A DNA stretch of 64,000 nucleotides from Brevundimonas mediterranea (GTDB lineage Bacteria > Pseudomonadota > Alphaproteobacteria > Caulobacterales > Caulobacteraceae): positions 1,240,001 to 1,304,000 of the forward strand of contig NZ_CP048751.1 in assembly GCF_011064825.1 (NCBI RefSeq). Direction: 5' to 3'. The notes under the pieces were generated by a model. That model saw nothing but the letters and a program-made list of their open reading frames with translations. It did no database searches and was not told the DNA's origin. Both the position numbers and the translations under genes were made by a program. Below are positions 35,813 through 44,035 of this stretch, piece after piece. The number at the start of each line of letters is the position of its first letter. Position 1 is the first letter of the stretch.

Positions 35813-36118
35813 GACGCCAACCTGCCGTCGTCCGCTGAAGAACTCGCTAACGTCCGCCTGTGGCTCTCTACAACCAGTTGGGACGTTTCTGATGGAAGCA
35901 CCGCAACCAAGGCGGATGGGGCTGCGTCAACCCGGATGAACCGCAGCCCCGCCCCCTGAAGTCTCGCCGGCCGCTTGCGCAGGCCGGCGAGGGGGAAGTC
36001 GGCTCCCTAAAGAGAATCTCTTTGTGGCGCTATGTTCGCGACGCGGTCGCCCACGGCTTGGGGCCTTCGTGCGCTCCCGCGCGAATGCGCTCAAGTAGCG
36101 CGAAGCGCGACAGCGCCC
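35813..36118. other. Non-coding stretch downstream of gcrA
   Basis: No convincing gene is seen here. A nine-pair hairpin (35964-35972 with 35982-35990, nine-base loop) stands in the middle, without a T-tract. The part closest to gcrA contains GCGCGAA/CGCGCG-type short repeats (36075-36115). It could be the gcrA 3' untranslated region or a decayed element. The base composition is somewhat lower in GC than the neighbouring genes. Confidence 0.4.
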
Positions 36119-36661
36119 TTAAATATACCTACGCAGGCTGCGGGCCAGGTCCGAACCGCTTTCCTTGGCGCCGCGACGGACTTGCGGCTGGTAGGCGACG
36201 CGGGCGTGTTCGACGCAATAGACGCCTTCCGAGGCGCGGCGGCCGCAGAAGCTGAACTCGCGCGAGGACGGGTCGCCGATCGGCCATTTGCACATGTGCG
36301 CGCCCAGGGTCATGACCGTGGCCGTGCCCGGCAGGTCCGGGATCGGGGCGGCCGGGGGCGTCGGCGGGACCGGCTTGGACGAGACGGCTTCCAGGCGGCG
36401 CGGAGCCGAAGCCTGGGGCGCCTGGGCCGGGGTCGCGGCCGGAGCGGCCGGACGCGGGCGGGTGGTGCGGAAGCTGGTCGCGGTGCGCGCCGGCTGCGAC
36501 GGAGCGGCCCGGCCCGACAGGCCCAGACGGTGCACCTTGCCGATCACGGCGTTGCGGGTGACCCCGCCGCCCAATTGTTTGGCGATCTGGCTCGCGGACT
36601 GGCCCTCGAGCCAGAGCTTCTTCAGCGCGCCTACGCGGTCGTCGGTCCAGCCTGCGGTCAT
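36119..36661 (-). CDS. gcrA: Cell-cycle regulator GcrA
   Basis: Protein of 180 residues. The N-terminal helix-turn-helix starts GWTDDRVGALKKLWLEG and continues QLGGGVTRNAVIGKVHRLGL, the GcrA signature. A Pro/Ala-rich linker (about 55-112) leads to the C-terminal sigma70-binding domain with CKWPIGDP and FCGRRASEGVYCVEHA cysteines. In Caulobacter GcrA acts with sigma70 at GANTC-methylated promoters and controls ctrA, podJ and others. A cluster of seven GANTC motifs and a CtrA-like box lie upstream. Confidence 0.96.
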   Translation of the reverse strand: MTAGWTDDRVGALKKLWLEGQSASQIAKQLGGGVTRNAVIGKVHRLGLSGRAAPSQPARTATSFRTTRPRPAAPAATPAQAPQASAPRRLEAVSSKPVPPTPPAAPIPDLPGTATVMTLGAHMCKWPIGDPSSREFSFCGRRASEGVYCVEHARVAYQPQVRRGAKESGSDLARSLRRYI

Positions 36662-36735
36662 GCCACCCTCAGCGAGTTTGGATTCAATATCTAGGTCCAG
36701 GCTCCCCCTCCGGGGTCTTGACCTACCACTAATCG

Positions 36736-36750
36736 TAAACCAGCCATTAA
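36736..36750. promoter_or_regulatory. CtrA-like site in the gcrA promoter region
   Basis: TAAA, seven bases, TTAA: one mismatch from the CtrA consensus, 75 bases upstream of the gcrA start. A TTAAGGTTAAG stretch lies at 36805-36815. CtrA represses gcrA in Caulobacter, so the location makes sense, but a single near-match is weak evidence. Confidence 0.4.
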
Positions 36751-36837
36751 GAGACGCAAGATGTGCGAATCAACCGTCCACAGAAACCAGATATTGAATC
36801 TTCGTTAAGGTTAAGACGGGTTCGTCAGGCGTGACGC

Positions 36838-36870
36838 GTGAATCGTGAGTCAGCGAAGGCCACGATTCAC
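36838..36870. repeat. Inverted repeat with GANTC in each arm
   Basis: GTGAATCGTG (36838-36847) and CACGATTCAC (36861-36870) are perfect inverted repeats with a 13-base centre. Each arm contains one GANTC, and two more GAGTC motifs flank the right parts of both arms. It lies 57 bases before the permease start. It could be a dimeric protein site whose binding depends on methylation. Confidence 0.65.
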
Positions 36871-36926
36871 CAGTCACGAGTCACCCCGACCTTGCGAAGC
36901 CAGGCCTCAGAGCGCATCTGGCGGCC

Positions 36927-37760
36927 ATGACCGAGACCACGCCCGACCTGATCTCCACCCGCCCCGCCGGACTGCCGCAGCCGCGACGCTACCCGGGGAT
37001 CAACTGGATCGGGGTGCAGACCCTGTATCTGCGCGAGGTGCGGCGGTTCTGGAAGGTGGGGGCCCAGACGGTGGCGGCGCCGGTGGTGACGACCCTGCTC
37101 TATATGCTGGTCTTCGTGGTCGCGCTTCAGGGCGCCCGTCCGCCGCTGCACGGCACGCCCTTCGCCCTGTTCGTGGCGCCCGGCCTGATCATGATGGCGG
37201 TGCTGAACAACGCCTTCGCCAACGCCTCGTCCAGCCTGATCCAGGCCAAGATCATGGGCACGGCCACCGACTTCCTGACCCCGCCGCTCAGCCCGCTGGA
37301 GCTGACGATGGGCTTCACCCTGGGCGCCGCGACGCGCGGGGCGGTGGTCGGTCTGGTCACGGCCCTGTGCGTCCTGCCGTTCGCGCCGCTCGGCGTGGCC
37401 AATATCTTCGCCATCGTCTGGTTCGCCCTGGCCGCCAGTTTCATCATGGGCATGACCGGGATTCTGGCGGGCCTTTGGAGCGAGAAGTTCGACCATCTGT
37501 CGGCGGTCCAGAACTTCATCGTCATGCCCATGACCTTCCTGTCGGGCACCTTCTATCTGGTCGACAACCTGCCCGAGCCGTTCCGCTCGTTCAGCCGCTA
37601 CAATCCCTTCTTCTATCTGATCGACGGCTTCCGCTACGGCTTCATCGGCCATGCCGAGAGCAACCTGACGGTCGGCGTGATCGGTTCGGCCGTGCTGATG
37701 GTCGTCATGGGAGTCGTCTGCTGGCTGGTGTTCCGCTCGGGCTGGCGTCTGAAGAGCTAG
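36927..37760 (+). CDS. ABC-2 type transporter permease
   Basis: Protein of 277 residues with six membrane helices and the ABC-2 permease pattern: QTLYLREVRRFWKV at the N-terminus and the conserved NFIVMPMTFLSGTFYLVDNLP near the last helices. It resembles YadH/NodJ-like export permeases. No ATP-binding partner gene is adjacent in this window, so its ATPase must be encoded elsewhere. The 3' end overlaps the convergent regulator gene by four bases. Confidence 0.85.
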   Translation: MTETTPDLISTRPAGLPQPRRYPGINWIGVQTLYLREVRRFWKVGAQTVAAPVVTTLLYMLVFVVALQGARPPLHGTPFALFVAPGLIMMAVLNNAFANASSSLIQAKIMGTATDFLTPPLSPLELTMGFTLGAATRGAVVGLVTALCVLPFAPLGVANIFAIVWFALAASFIMGMTGILAGLWSEKFDHLSAVQNFIVMPMTFLSGTFYLVDNLPEPFRSFSRYNPFFYLIDGFRYGFIGHAESNLTVGVIGSAVLMVVMGVVCWLVFRSGWRLKS

Positions 37761-38059
37761 CGCGCCGGAAGCAGCCCCGCCATGGCGTCCAGATAGGCGA
37801 CGAAGGCGGTCCGGCCCTCTTCGGTCAGCCGGGCCTCGGTCAGGGGCTTGCGGCCGACAAAGCTCTTGGTCACGGCGACGAAGCCCGCCTCCTCCAGCTT
37901 TCGCAGATGGACCGACAGATTGCCGTCGGTCGTCTGCAACCGGGCCTTCAGCGTGTTGAAATCCGCCGCCTCGGCCCCCGACAGATAGGCCATGATCCCC
38001 AGCCGGATCCGCCCGTGGATCACCTCGTCGATCCGGCTGATATCGAAATCATCCGTCAT
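37757..38059 (-). CDS. Winged-helix transcriptional regulator
   Basis: Protein of 100 residues with the winged-helix layout: IHGRIRLGIMAYLSG, recognition region DGNLSVHLRKLEEAGFVAV, and wing SFVGRKPLTEARLTEEGR. This is the short ArsR/MarR-like regulator type that usually pairs with a small membrane protein. Its ATG overlaps the stop of the upstream membrane-protein gene by one base (TGATG). It likely represses its own operon. Confidence 0.85.
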   Translation of the reverse strand: MTDDFDISRIDEVIHGRIRLGIMAYLSGAEAADFNTLKARLQTTDGNLSVHLRKLEEAGFVAVTKSFVGRKPLTEARLTEEGRTAFVAYLDAMAGLLPAR

Positions 38060-38682
38060 CAGACGATCTCCGACGGTTCCTGCCGCATCAGGATCAGGCC
38101 GGGAACAAAGGCGACGGCGACGAGGACGACCGTGAAGATCAGATAGATGGCCGGACTGTCGATGAACCAGGCCACGCCGACGGCGCCCGCATAGGACAGC
38201 AGGGCGGTCAGGGACATCCAGCGCGCCCCGCTCATGGCCGCGCCGACCATCCAGGCCGAACCATAGGCCACCAGCACCACCGTCGGCATGACCGACATCC
38301 AGCCCCAGTCCCCGCTCTTCACCGAAAGCGCGACCAGGCCCAGCCAGGTGACGAAAATGCCGTAGCCCACGCCAGACCAGGCTGCGCCCACCGCACGATT
38401 GCCGGAAGACTGGCTGCCCGGCCGACCCTTCTGTTGGCCGATCAGCACGACTAGGGCGATGGCGAAGACAATCCCCGCCCCGATCCACAGCCAGAGCTGC
38501 GCCCACGGATTGACGTCGATCACCCCAGATTGAATGGCCCACTGGCCGATGTTCGCCGTGCCGAAGATAAGAGCCGCGGCGACGAGAAACCGTCCCGCCA
38601 GCAACGGCGCGTGCCGCCCCTCGTGGGCCAAGGCCCGCATATAGGCGATGTCGTCCTGAATAGTCTGTGCGTCGCGCGTCAT
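38059..38682 (-). CDS. Membrane protein paired with a winged-helix regulator
   Basis: Protein of 207 residues with about six hydrophobic helices, beginning MTRDAQTIQDDIAYMRALA, a charged helical N-terminus typical of this membrane-protein family. No function is known. AGGAGGAGG precedes the ATG at 38682. It is coupled to the downstream regulator. Conserved pairs like this are common in Caulobacterales and sphingomonads and may sense membrane state. Confidence 0.8.
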   Translation of the reverse strand: MTRDAQTIQDDIAYMRALAHEGRHAPLLAGRFLVAAALIFGTANIGQWAIQSGVIDVNPWAQLWLWIGAGIVFAIALVVLIGQQKGRPGSQSSGNRAVGAAWSGVGYGIFVTWLGLVALSVKSGDWGWMSVMPTVVLVAYGSAWMVGAAMSGARWMSLTALLSYAGAVGVAWFIDSPAIYLIFTVVLVAVAFVPGLILMRQEPSEIV

Positions 38683-38724
38683 GGCGCCCTCCTCCTGAAA
38701 TCCGAGGATCACAGGGTGTACAAT

Positions 38725-38755
38725 GCGCTTTGGTTTGTAAAGTTCTTTTTCGCAG
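38725..38755 (-). promoter_or_regulatory. Probable promoter/operator of the regulator pair
   Basis: AT-rich patch upstream of the membrane-protein gene. On the minus strand it contains CTTTACAAACCAAAG, whose ends (CTTT/AAAG) are complementary, followed by TTGTACAC. The core TTTACAAAC matches the patch at 27120-27128. Either a promoter or the site of the winged-helix protein is possible. Confidence 0.35.
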
Positions 38756-38794
38756 ACCCTTTGCCGCCGACTTTTCGACGCCAGCGACGAAAAG

Positions 38795-38950
38795 ATCTTC
38801 CCCCGCTTGCGGGGGAAGTGTCAGGCCGTGGCGCGAAGCGACACGCCTGACGATGGGGGAAGTCTTGCGTCTGAGTTGGACTTCCCTCTCCGTCGCTGGA
38901 TCGCTGCGCGATCAACGCGACACCTCTCCCGCAAGCGGGAGAGGGTCTTT
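38795..38950. repeat. Palindrome-ended intergenic repeat, family B copy 1
   Basis: The left end CTTCCCCCGCTTGCGGGGGA and the right end CCTCTCCCGCAAGCGGGAGA are each self-complementary and related to one another. The whole unit matches 43861-44021 in reverse complement, including an inner segment GTGTCAGG...GCGAAGCGACACGCC. It lies between the membrane-protein gene and amn. Confidence 0.85.
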
Positions 38951-38982
38951 CGTGCGACGCCCTTATCTTTCGTACGACGCCC

Positions 38983-40428
38983 TTAACGGAACGGCGGCTC
39001 GTCGAAGGCGCGGAGTTTGCGGGAGTGCAGGCGCGAACCCTCGTTCCGCATCAGGTCCACCGCCTGGATGCCGATCTGCAGGTGTTCCGAGATCGAGCCT
39101 TCGTAGAAGCGGTTGGCCTGGCCCGGCAGTTTGATCTCGCCGTGCAACGGCTTGTCCGAGACGCACAACAGGGTGCCGTAGGGGACGCGGAACCGGTAGC
39201 CCTGGGCGGCGATGGTGGCGCTTTCCATGTCGATGGCGACGGCCCGGCTCTGGTTGAAGCGCAGCGCCGACTTCGAATAGCGCAGCTCCCAGTTCCGGTC
39301 GTCGGTGGTGACCACTGTGCCGGTGCGCAGGCGCAGCTTGACCTCGTCGCCGGGCATGCCGCTGACCGACTTGGTCGCATCGTACAGGGCGCGCTGGACC
39401 TCGGCGATCGAGGGGATCGGAATGTCCGGCGGCAGGACCGCGTCCAGCACATGGTCGTCGCGCAGATAGGCGTGGGCCAGGACATAGTCGCCAATGGTCT
39501 GGCTGGCGCGCAGGCCGCCGCAATGCCCGATCATCAGCCAGACATGCGGGCGGGTGACGGCGAGGTGGTCGGTGATGGTCTTGGCGTTGGACGGTCCGAC
39601 GCCGATATTTACCAGGGTCACACCCTTATGGCCCGGCGCGGTCAGGTGATAGGCCGGCATCTGGTGCTTCTTCCAGGCCGTGTCGCTGATCGAGGCCTCG
39701 GGATTGGGCGTGTCGCGCGTGATCACCACCCCGCCGGCGCAGGACAGGGTCTCGTACGGCGTGCCCGGCGTCTGAAGCTGCTCGATGGCCCAGCGCACGA
39801 ACTCGTCGACGTAGCGATTATAGTTGGTGAACAGGACATAGGACTGGACGTCGTCCACCGCCGTGCCGGTGTAGTGCCGCAGCCGCGCCAGCGAGAAGTC
39901 GGTCCTCAACCCGTCGAAATGCGACAGGGGAAAGTCGCCGCCCATGTCGAACAGGCCGTCGGCGATCTCGTCGCCGATATGGGCCAGGTCCGTGGTCGGG
40001 AACCAGCGCGCCAGGGCCGCCGTCATCGACCGGTCCAGCGCCACCTCCAGTCCGTCGGTCACATAGGGGAAGGGGATTTCCTGCTTCGAGATCCCGACCT
40101 CGAAGGTCGCGGCGTACTCCTGTTCCAGCAGGCCCAGCTGTTCGGTCAGATAGGGGCGGAACAGGTCCGGACGCGTGATCGTGGTGGCGTAGGTTCCCTG
40201 TTTCGACAGCCGGGCGTAGGCGCGCGGCTCCAGGTCCTGGGGACGATCCCCGTCCCAGCGGATGCGAAGTTCGGGATAGGCGAACACCCCTTCGGCGCGT
40301 TTCAGCGGATCGGGCCGCGCGCCGGTCTCGACGAAATCCCGCACGGCGTCGCGCAGGTTGGTCACGGATTGGGTGTAGAGGGTTTCGAGGCGGTCCAGCG
40401 CCGCCTGTGCTGTCATCTGTTCTGTCAT
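38983..40428 (-). CDS. amn: AMP nucleosidase
   Basis: Protein of 481 residues that hydrolyses AMP to adenine and ribose 5-phosphate. An N-terminal regulatory domain (about 1-180) is followed by a nucleoside-phosphorylase-like catalytic domain with VNIGVGPSNAKTITDHLA, MIGHCGGLR and AVAIDMESATIAAQGYRFR. The ATG at 40428 is preceded by AGAGGAAG. It is divergent from the Bcr/CflA gene. Confidence 0.94.
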   Translation of the reverse strand: MTEQMTAQAALDRLETLYTQSVTNLRDAVRDFVETGARPDPLKRAEGVFAYPELRIRWDGDRPQDLEPRAYARLSKQGTYATTITRPDLFRPYLTEQLGLLEQEYAATFEVGISKQEIPFPYVTDGLEVALDRSMTAALARWFPTTDLAHIGDEIADGLFDMGGDFPLSHFDGLRTDFSLARLRHYTGTAVDDVQSYVLFTNYNRYVDEFVRWAIEQLQTPGTPYETLSCAGGVVITRDTPNPEASISDTAWKKHQMPAYHLTAPGHKGVTLVNIGVGPSNAKTITDHLAVTRPHVWLMIGHCGGLRASQTIGDYVLAHAYLRDDHVLDAVLPPDIPIPSIAEVQRALYDATKSVSGMPGDEVKLRLRTGTVVTTDDRNWELRYSKSALRFNQSRAVAIDMESATIAAQGYRFRVPYGTLLCVSDKPLHGEIKLPGQANRFYEGSISEHLQIGIQAVDLMRNEGSRLHSRKLRAFDEPPFR

Positions 40429-40556
40429 GACTTCCTCTAGCGAAGCTTCGTGACAATGGCGAGGCGTTGCGGCTTCAATCTCGATTTCGCTGCATTGCAG
40501 CAATTTATGACGCCTGCGCGGTTGCGGTTCGGGCGATTGCCGGGCATCTGCCGGGC

Positions 40557-41816
40557 ATGTCCGCCGCACCTGCCTCGCCGCCCGCCCAGCCCGCCAGGAA
40601 GGAGCCCGGCTTCGTCGAGTTCGTCTGCCTGATCGCCCTGATGATGGCGCTGAACGCCCTGGCCATCGACTCCATGCTGCCGGCCCTGCCGCACATCGGC
40701 GAAGACCTGGGCGTGGCCAATGAAAACAGCCGCCAGTGGGTCGTCACCGCCTATCTGCTCGGCTTCGGCGGCGCCCAGCTGTTCTACGGCCCCCTGGCGG
40801 ACCGGTTCGGGCGTAAGCCCGTCCTGCTGTTCGGCGTCGGCGTCTATGTGGTGTTCAGCCTGCTGGCGACGCTCGCGCCCACCTTCGACATGCTGATCCT
40901 GGCGCGGATCGGCCAGGGCCTGGGCAGCGCCTGCACCCGCGTGCTGGCCGTCTCCATCGTGCGCGACCGTTACGAGGGCCGCACCATGGCCCGGGTCATG
41001 TCCTTCAGCTTCCTGGTCTTCCTGGGCGTGCCCATCCTGGCGCCGTCGCTGGGGCAGTTGATCATGCTGGTCGGACCGTGGCGCTGGATCTTCGCGGGCC
41101 TGGGCCTGATCGGCGTGGGCCTGATCGTCTGGGCGTCGCTTCGTCTGCCCGAGACGCTGAAGCCCGAGGATCGGCTGCCGATCCGGGTGAAACGCCTGAC
41201 CTCGGCCTACAGGACCGCCCTGACCGACCGCACCGCCGTCGGCTACACCCTGGCCATGACGGCCATCACCGGGGCGCTGTTCGGCTTCATCAACTCGTCG
41301 CAGCAGATCTTCGCCGACGTCTTCGACGCCGAGGCGGCCTTTCCGGCCGTCTTCGCCCTGATCGCCGGCGGCATCGCCGTGGCCTCGATCGTCAATGCGC
41401 GGCTGGTGGTCCGGCTGGGATCGCGCAAGATCTCGCACACGGCCCTGATCGGCTTCACCGCCATTTCGGCCGTCCACGCCGCCGTGGCGATCAGCGGGCA
41501 TGAATCGATCTGGACCTTCGCCGTGCTGCAGACCCTGACCATGTTCTGCTTCGGCCTGATCGCCGGCAACTTCGGCGCCATGGCCATGGAGACCATGGGC
41601 CATATCGCCGGCACCGCCGCCTCGATCCAGGGCTTCGTCTCCACCATCTTCGGCTCCCTGCTGGGTTTTGCGGTGGGTCAACAGTTCAACGGCACCACCG
41701 TGCCCATGGTGCTGGGCTTCACCGTCTTCGGCCTGATCGCCCTGGCCTGGGTCCTGTTCGCCGAGCGCGGCCGGCTGTTCCGGTCGCATCACGCGCCCGG
41801 CGCGACGGCGCACTGA
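40557..41816 (+). CDS. Bcr/CflA family multidrug MFS transporter
   Basis: Twelve-helix exporter of 419 residues. Motifs: DSMLPALPHIGEDL in helix 1, GPLADRFGRKPVLL (loop 2-3), and the family-typical ARIGQGLGSACTRVLAVSIVRD. The family includes bicyclomycin and chloramphenicol exporters; the substrate here is not known. The ATG at 40557 gives the usual short Pro/Ala-rich start. Confidence 0.9.
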   Translation: MSAAPASPPAQPARKEPGFVEFVCLIALMMALNALAIDSMLPALPHIGEDLGVANENSRQWVVTAYLLGFGGAQLFYGPLADRFGRKPVLLFGVGVYVVFSLLATLAPTFDMLILARIGQGLGSACTRVLAVSIVRDRYEGRTMARVMSFSFLVFLGVPILAPSLGQLIMLVGPWRWIFAGLGLIGVGLIVWASLRLPETLKPEDRLPIRVKRLTSAYRTALTDRTAVGYTLAMTAITGALFGFINSSQQIFADVFDAEAAFPAVFALIAGGIAVASIVNARLVVRLGSRKISHTALIGFTAISAVHAAVAISGHESIWTFAVLQTLTMFCFGLIAGNFGAMAMETMGHIAGTAASIQGFVSTIFGSLLGFAVGQQFNGTTVPMVLGFTVFGLIALAWVLFAERGRLFRSHHAPGATAH

Positions 41817-41900
41817 GGCTTTACCGACCGCAGGCTTGATCTTTTCGACGTTTCCGCGCGTTCTCCGGCCAACCCCTCTGGTCAGCCCCGGAAAGCCTCG

Positions 41901-43856
41901 ATGAAGCGCAAAGCCTTCGGTCTCGTCTCCGCCCTCGCCCTTGCTTCGGTTCTCGGCCTCGGCGCCTGTTCCACCCCGACCGGAGGAACCGCGTCGATGA
42001 CGCCGCCCGCCATCGCCCCCGCGCCCGGCCCCGACGCGGTCGACAGCCACACCTACGCCCGGCCCGAGATCGCCCGCGTCGTCGACGTGGCCCTGGACCT
42101 GACCGCCGACTTCAACGCCAGGACCCTGTCGGGAACGGCGACCCTGGACATCCTGGCCGTCCCCGGCGCCAATGAGGTGATCCTGGACATCCGCAACCTG
42201 GACATCCAGGACGTGCGCGACGCCTCAGGGCAACCGCTGCGCTATGTCGTCGGCGACGATGACGCCATCAAGGGCCAGCCCCTGACGGTCTATTTCCCGG
42301 CCTTCGCGCCCAATGAACGGCGCAAGATCACCATCCGCTATTCGACCCGTCCCGACGCGGCGGCCCTGCAATGGCTGTCGCCCAGCCAGACGGCGGGCGG
42401 TCAGAAGCCCTATCTGTTCAGCCAGGGCCAGGCCATCCTGACCCGCACCTGGGTTCCGACCCAGGACAGCCCCGGCATCCGCCAGACCTATTCGGCCCGC
42501 ATCACCGCCCCGGCCGACCTGACCGTGGTCATGAGCGCCGACCAGCTGACGCCCAAGGGCGAAGCGGCGGCGAATGGGATGAAGACCTGGCGCTTCCGGA
42601 TGAACAATCCGATCCCGCCCTATCTGATCGCCATCGGCGTCGGCGACATCGCCTTCGCGCCGTTCGACGAACGGACCGGCGTCTGGACCGAGCCCAGCCG
42701 CCTGCGCGCGGCCGCCGCCGAGCTGGAGCCCACCGCCGAAATGGTTGACGCGGCCGAGAAGCTCTACGGTCCCTATCGCTGGGGCCGCTACGACCTGCTG
42801 GTCCTGCCGCCGTCCTTCCCCTTCGGCGGGATGGAGAACCCCAAACTGACCTTCGCCACCCCGACCATCATCGCGGGCGACCAGTCGCTGGTCTCGCTGG
42901 TGGCGCACGAACTGGCCCACTCCTGGTCGGGCAATCTGGTGACCAACGCCACCTGGAACGACTTCTGGCTGAACGAGGGCTTCACCACCTATTTCGAAAA
43001 CCGGATCATGGAGTCGATCTACGGCCGTGACCGCGCGGTTCAGGAACAGGTGCTGAGCTGGGACGGCCTTCAGGACGAACTGAAGACCCTGCCCGCCGCT
43101 GACACGCGCCTGCACCTGGACCTGACCGGCCGCGATCCCGACGACGGCATGAACACCATCGCCTATGACAAGGGCTCGGCCTTCCTGCGCACCATCGAGC
43201 GGATCGCGGGCCGGGAGCGGTTCGACGCCTGGCTGCGCGGCTATTTCGACCGCAACGCCTATCGGCCGATGACCACGGCCATGTTCCTGGACGACATCCG
43301 CACCCATCTGGTTAAGGGCGAAGCCGCGCTGGAGGCCGAACTGCAGCTGGACGCCTGGGTTTATCAGCCCGGCCTGCCGTCCAACGCCGTGGCGCCCGTG
43401 TCCAACGCCTTCGCCCCGGTCGACGCGGCGGCGATCGCCTTCTTCTGGGACAAGGGACCGGCTTCGGCCATCCCGTGGGCGGAGTGGAACACCCAGCAGC
43501 GCCAGCGTTTCCTCGGCTGGCGCCCAGAGGGCCTGGCCGCCGGCGCCGACTGGCTGACCGCCGCCCAGCTGGCGGATCTGGAGCGCACTCTGAACCTGGC
43601 GAACGAGGGCAACAGTGAACTGACCTTCGCCTGGCTGCAGATCGCCCTGGCCCACCGCTATCAGCCTGCGGTCGCCACGGCGGAGAAATTCCTGACCAGC
43701 CAGGGCCGGCGCAAGTTCGTCCTGCCCCTGTTCCAGACCCTGTGGAACGAGGGCGACTGGGGCCGCCCCATCGCCCGCCGCATCTACGCCGAGGCCCGGC
43801 CGCTGTACCATCCCGTGACCAGCGGTTCGGTCGATCAACTGGTCGGCCGGCCGTAA
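41901..43856 (+). CDS. M1 family aminopeptidase, lipoprotein form
   Basis: Protein of 651 residues with a lipoprotein signal and lipobox LGAC. The exopeptidase motif FGGMENP comes before the zinc site H336-E337-x-x-H340 and E359 (HELAHSWSGN...LNEGFTT). The C-terminal ARM-like helical domain places it near leukotriene-A4-hydrolase/ColAP-type M1 enzymes. The lipidated start suggests action in the periplasm on exported peptides. Confidence 0.93.
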   Translation: MKRKAFGLVSALALASVLGLGACSTPTGGTASMTPPAIAPAPGPDAVDSHTYARPEIARVVDVALDLTADFNARTLSGTATLDILAVPGANEVILDIRNLDIQDVRDASGQPLRYVVGDDDAIKGQPLTVYFPAFAPNERRKITIRYSTRPDAAALQWLSPSQTAGGQKPYLFSQGQAILTRTWVPTQDSPGIRQTYSARITAPADLTVVMSADQLTPKGEAAANGMKTWRFRMNNPIPPYLIAIGVGDIAFAPFDERTGVWTEPSRLRAAAAELEPTAEMVDAAEKLYGPYRWGRYDLLVLPPSFPFGGMENPKLTFATPTIIAGDQSLVSLVAHELAHSWSGNLVTNATWNDFWLNEGFTTYFENRIMESIYGRDRAVQEQVLSWDGLQDELKTLPAADTRLHLDLTGRDPDDGMNTIAYDKGSAFLRTIERIAGRERFDAWLRGYFDRNAYRPMTTAMFLDDIRTHLVKGEAALEAELQLDAWVYQPGLPSNAVAPVSNAFAPVDAAAIAFFWDKGPASAIPWAEWNTQQRQRFLGWRPEGLAAGADWLTAAQLADLERTLNLANEGNSELTFAWLQIALAHRYQPAVATAEKFLTSQGRRKFVLPLFQTLWNEGDWGRPIARRIYAEARPLYHPVTSGSVDQLVGRP

Positions 43857-43860
43857 CGCA

Positions 43861-44021
43861 AAAGACCCTCTTCCGCTTGCGGGAGAGGTGGCCCGGCGTT
43901 CGCGAAGCGAACCAGGGTCGGAGAGGGGAGTCTGATTTCAGAAGAAAAACTCCCCCCATCGTCAGGCGTGTCGCTTCGCGCCACGACCTGACACTTCCTC
44001 CGCAAGCGGGGGAAGGTGGGC
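43861..44021. repeat. Palindrome-ended intergenic repeat, family B copy 2
   Basis: Same element as 38795-38950 but in the opposite orientation. The arms are CCTCTTCCGCTTGCGGGAGA and CTTCCTCCGCAAGCGGGGGA. The centre has drifted more than the ends. It fills the gap between convergent genes, starting four bases after the M1 stop codon. Confidence 0.85.
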
Positions 44022-44035
44022 CTCGCCCCCCGCCC

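Larger units (their letters stand above)
36681..36882. promoter_or_regulatory. Dense GANTC (CcrM methylation) cluster upstream of gcrA
   Basis: Seven GANTC motifs occur in 202 bases, at 36681, 36767, 36796, 36840, 36847, 36864 and 36878. With roughly two-thirds GC, base composition predicts fewer than one. The cluster spans the gap between gcrA and the divergent ABC permease gene. In this group GANTC is methylated by CcrM and read by GcrA, so feedback on gcrA or control of the permease is a reasonable inference. Confidence 0.7.

Noticed and set aside
35729..35959. Plus-strand frame of 76 codons opposite the small membrane protein
   Set aside because: Composition looks random and no ribosome-binding site is evident; the minus-strand frame has a coherent two-helix topology.
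36773..36782. Possible DnaA box (ACCGTCCACA) near gcrA
   Set aside because: Three of the nine consensus positions do not match, so I do not call it.
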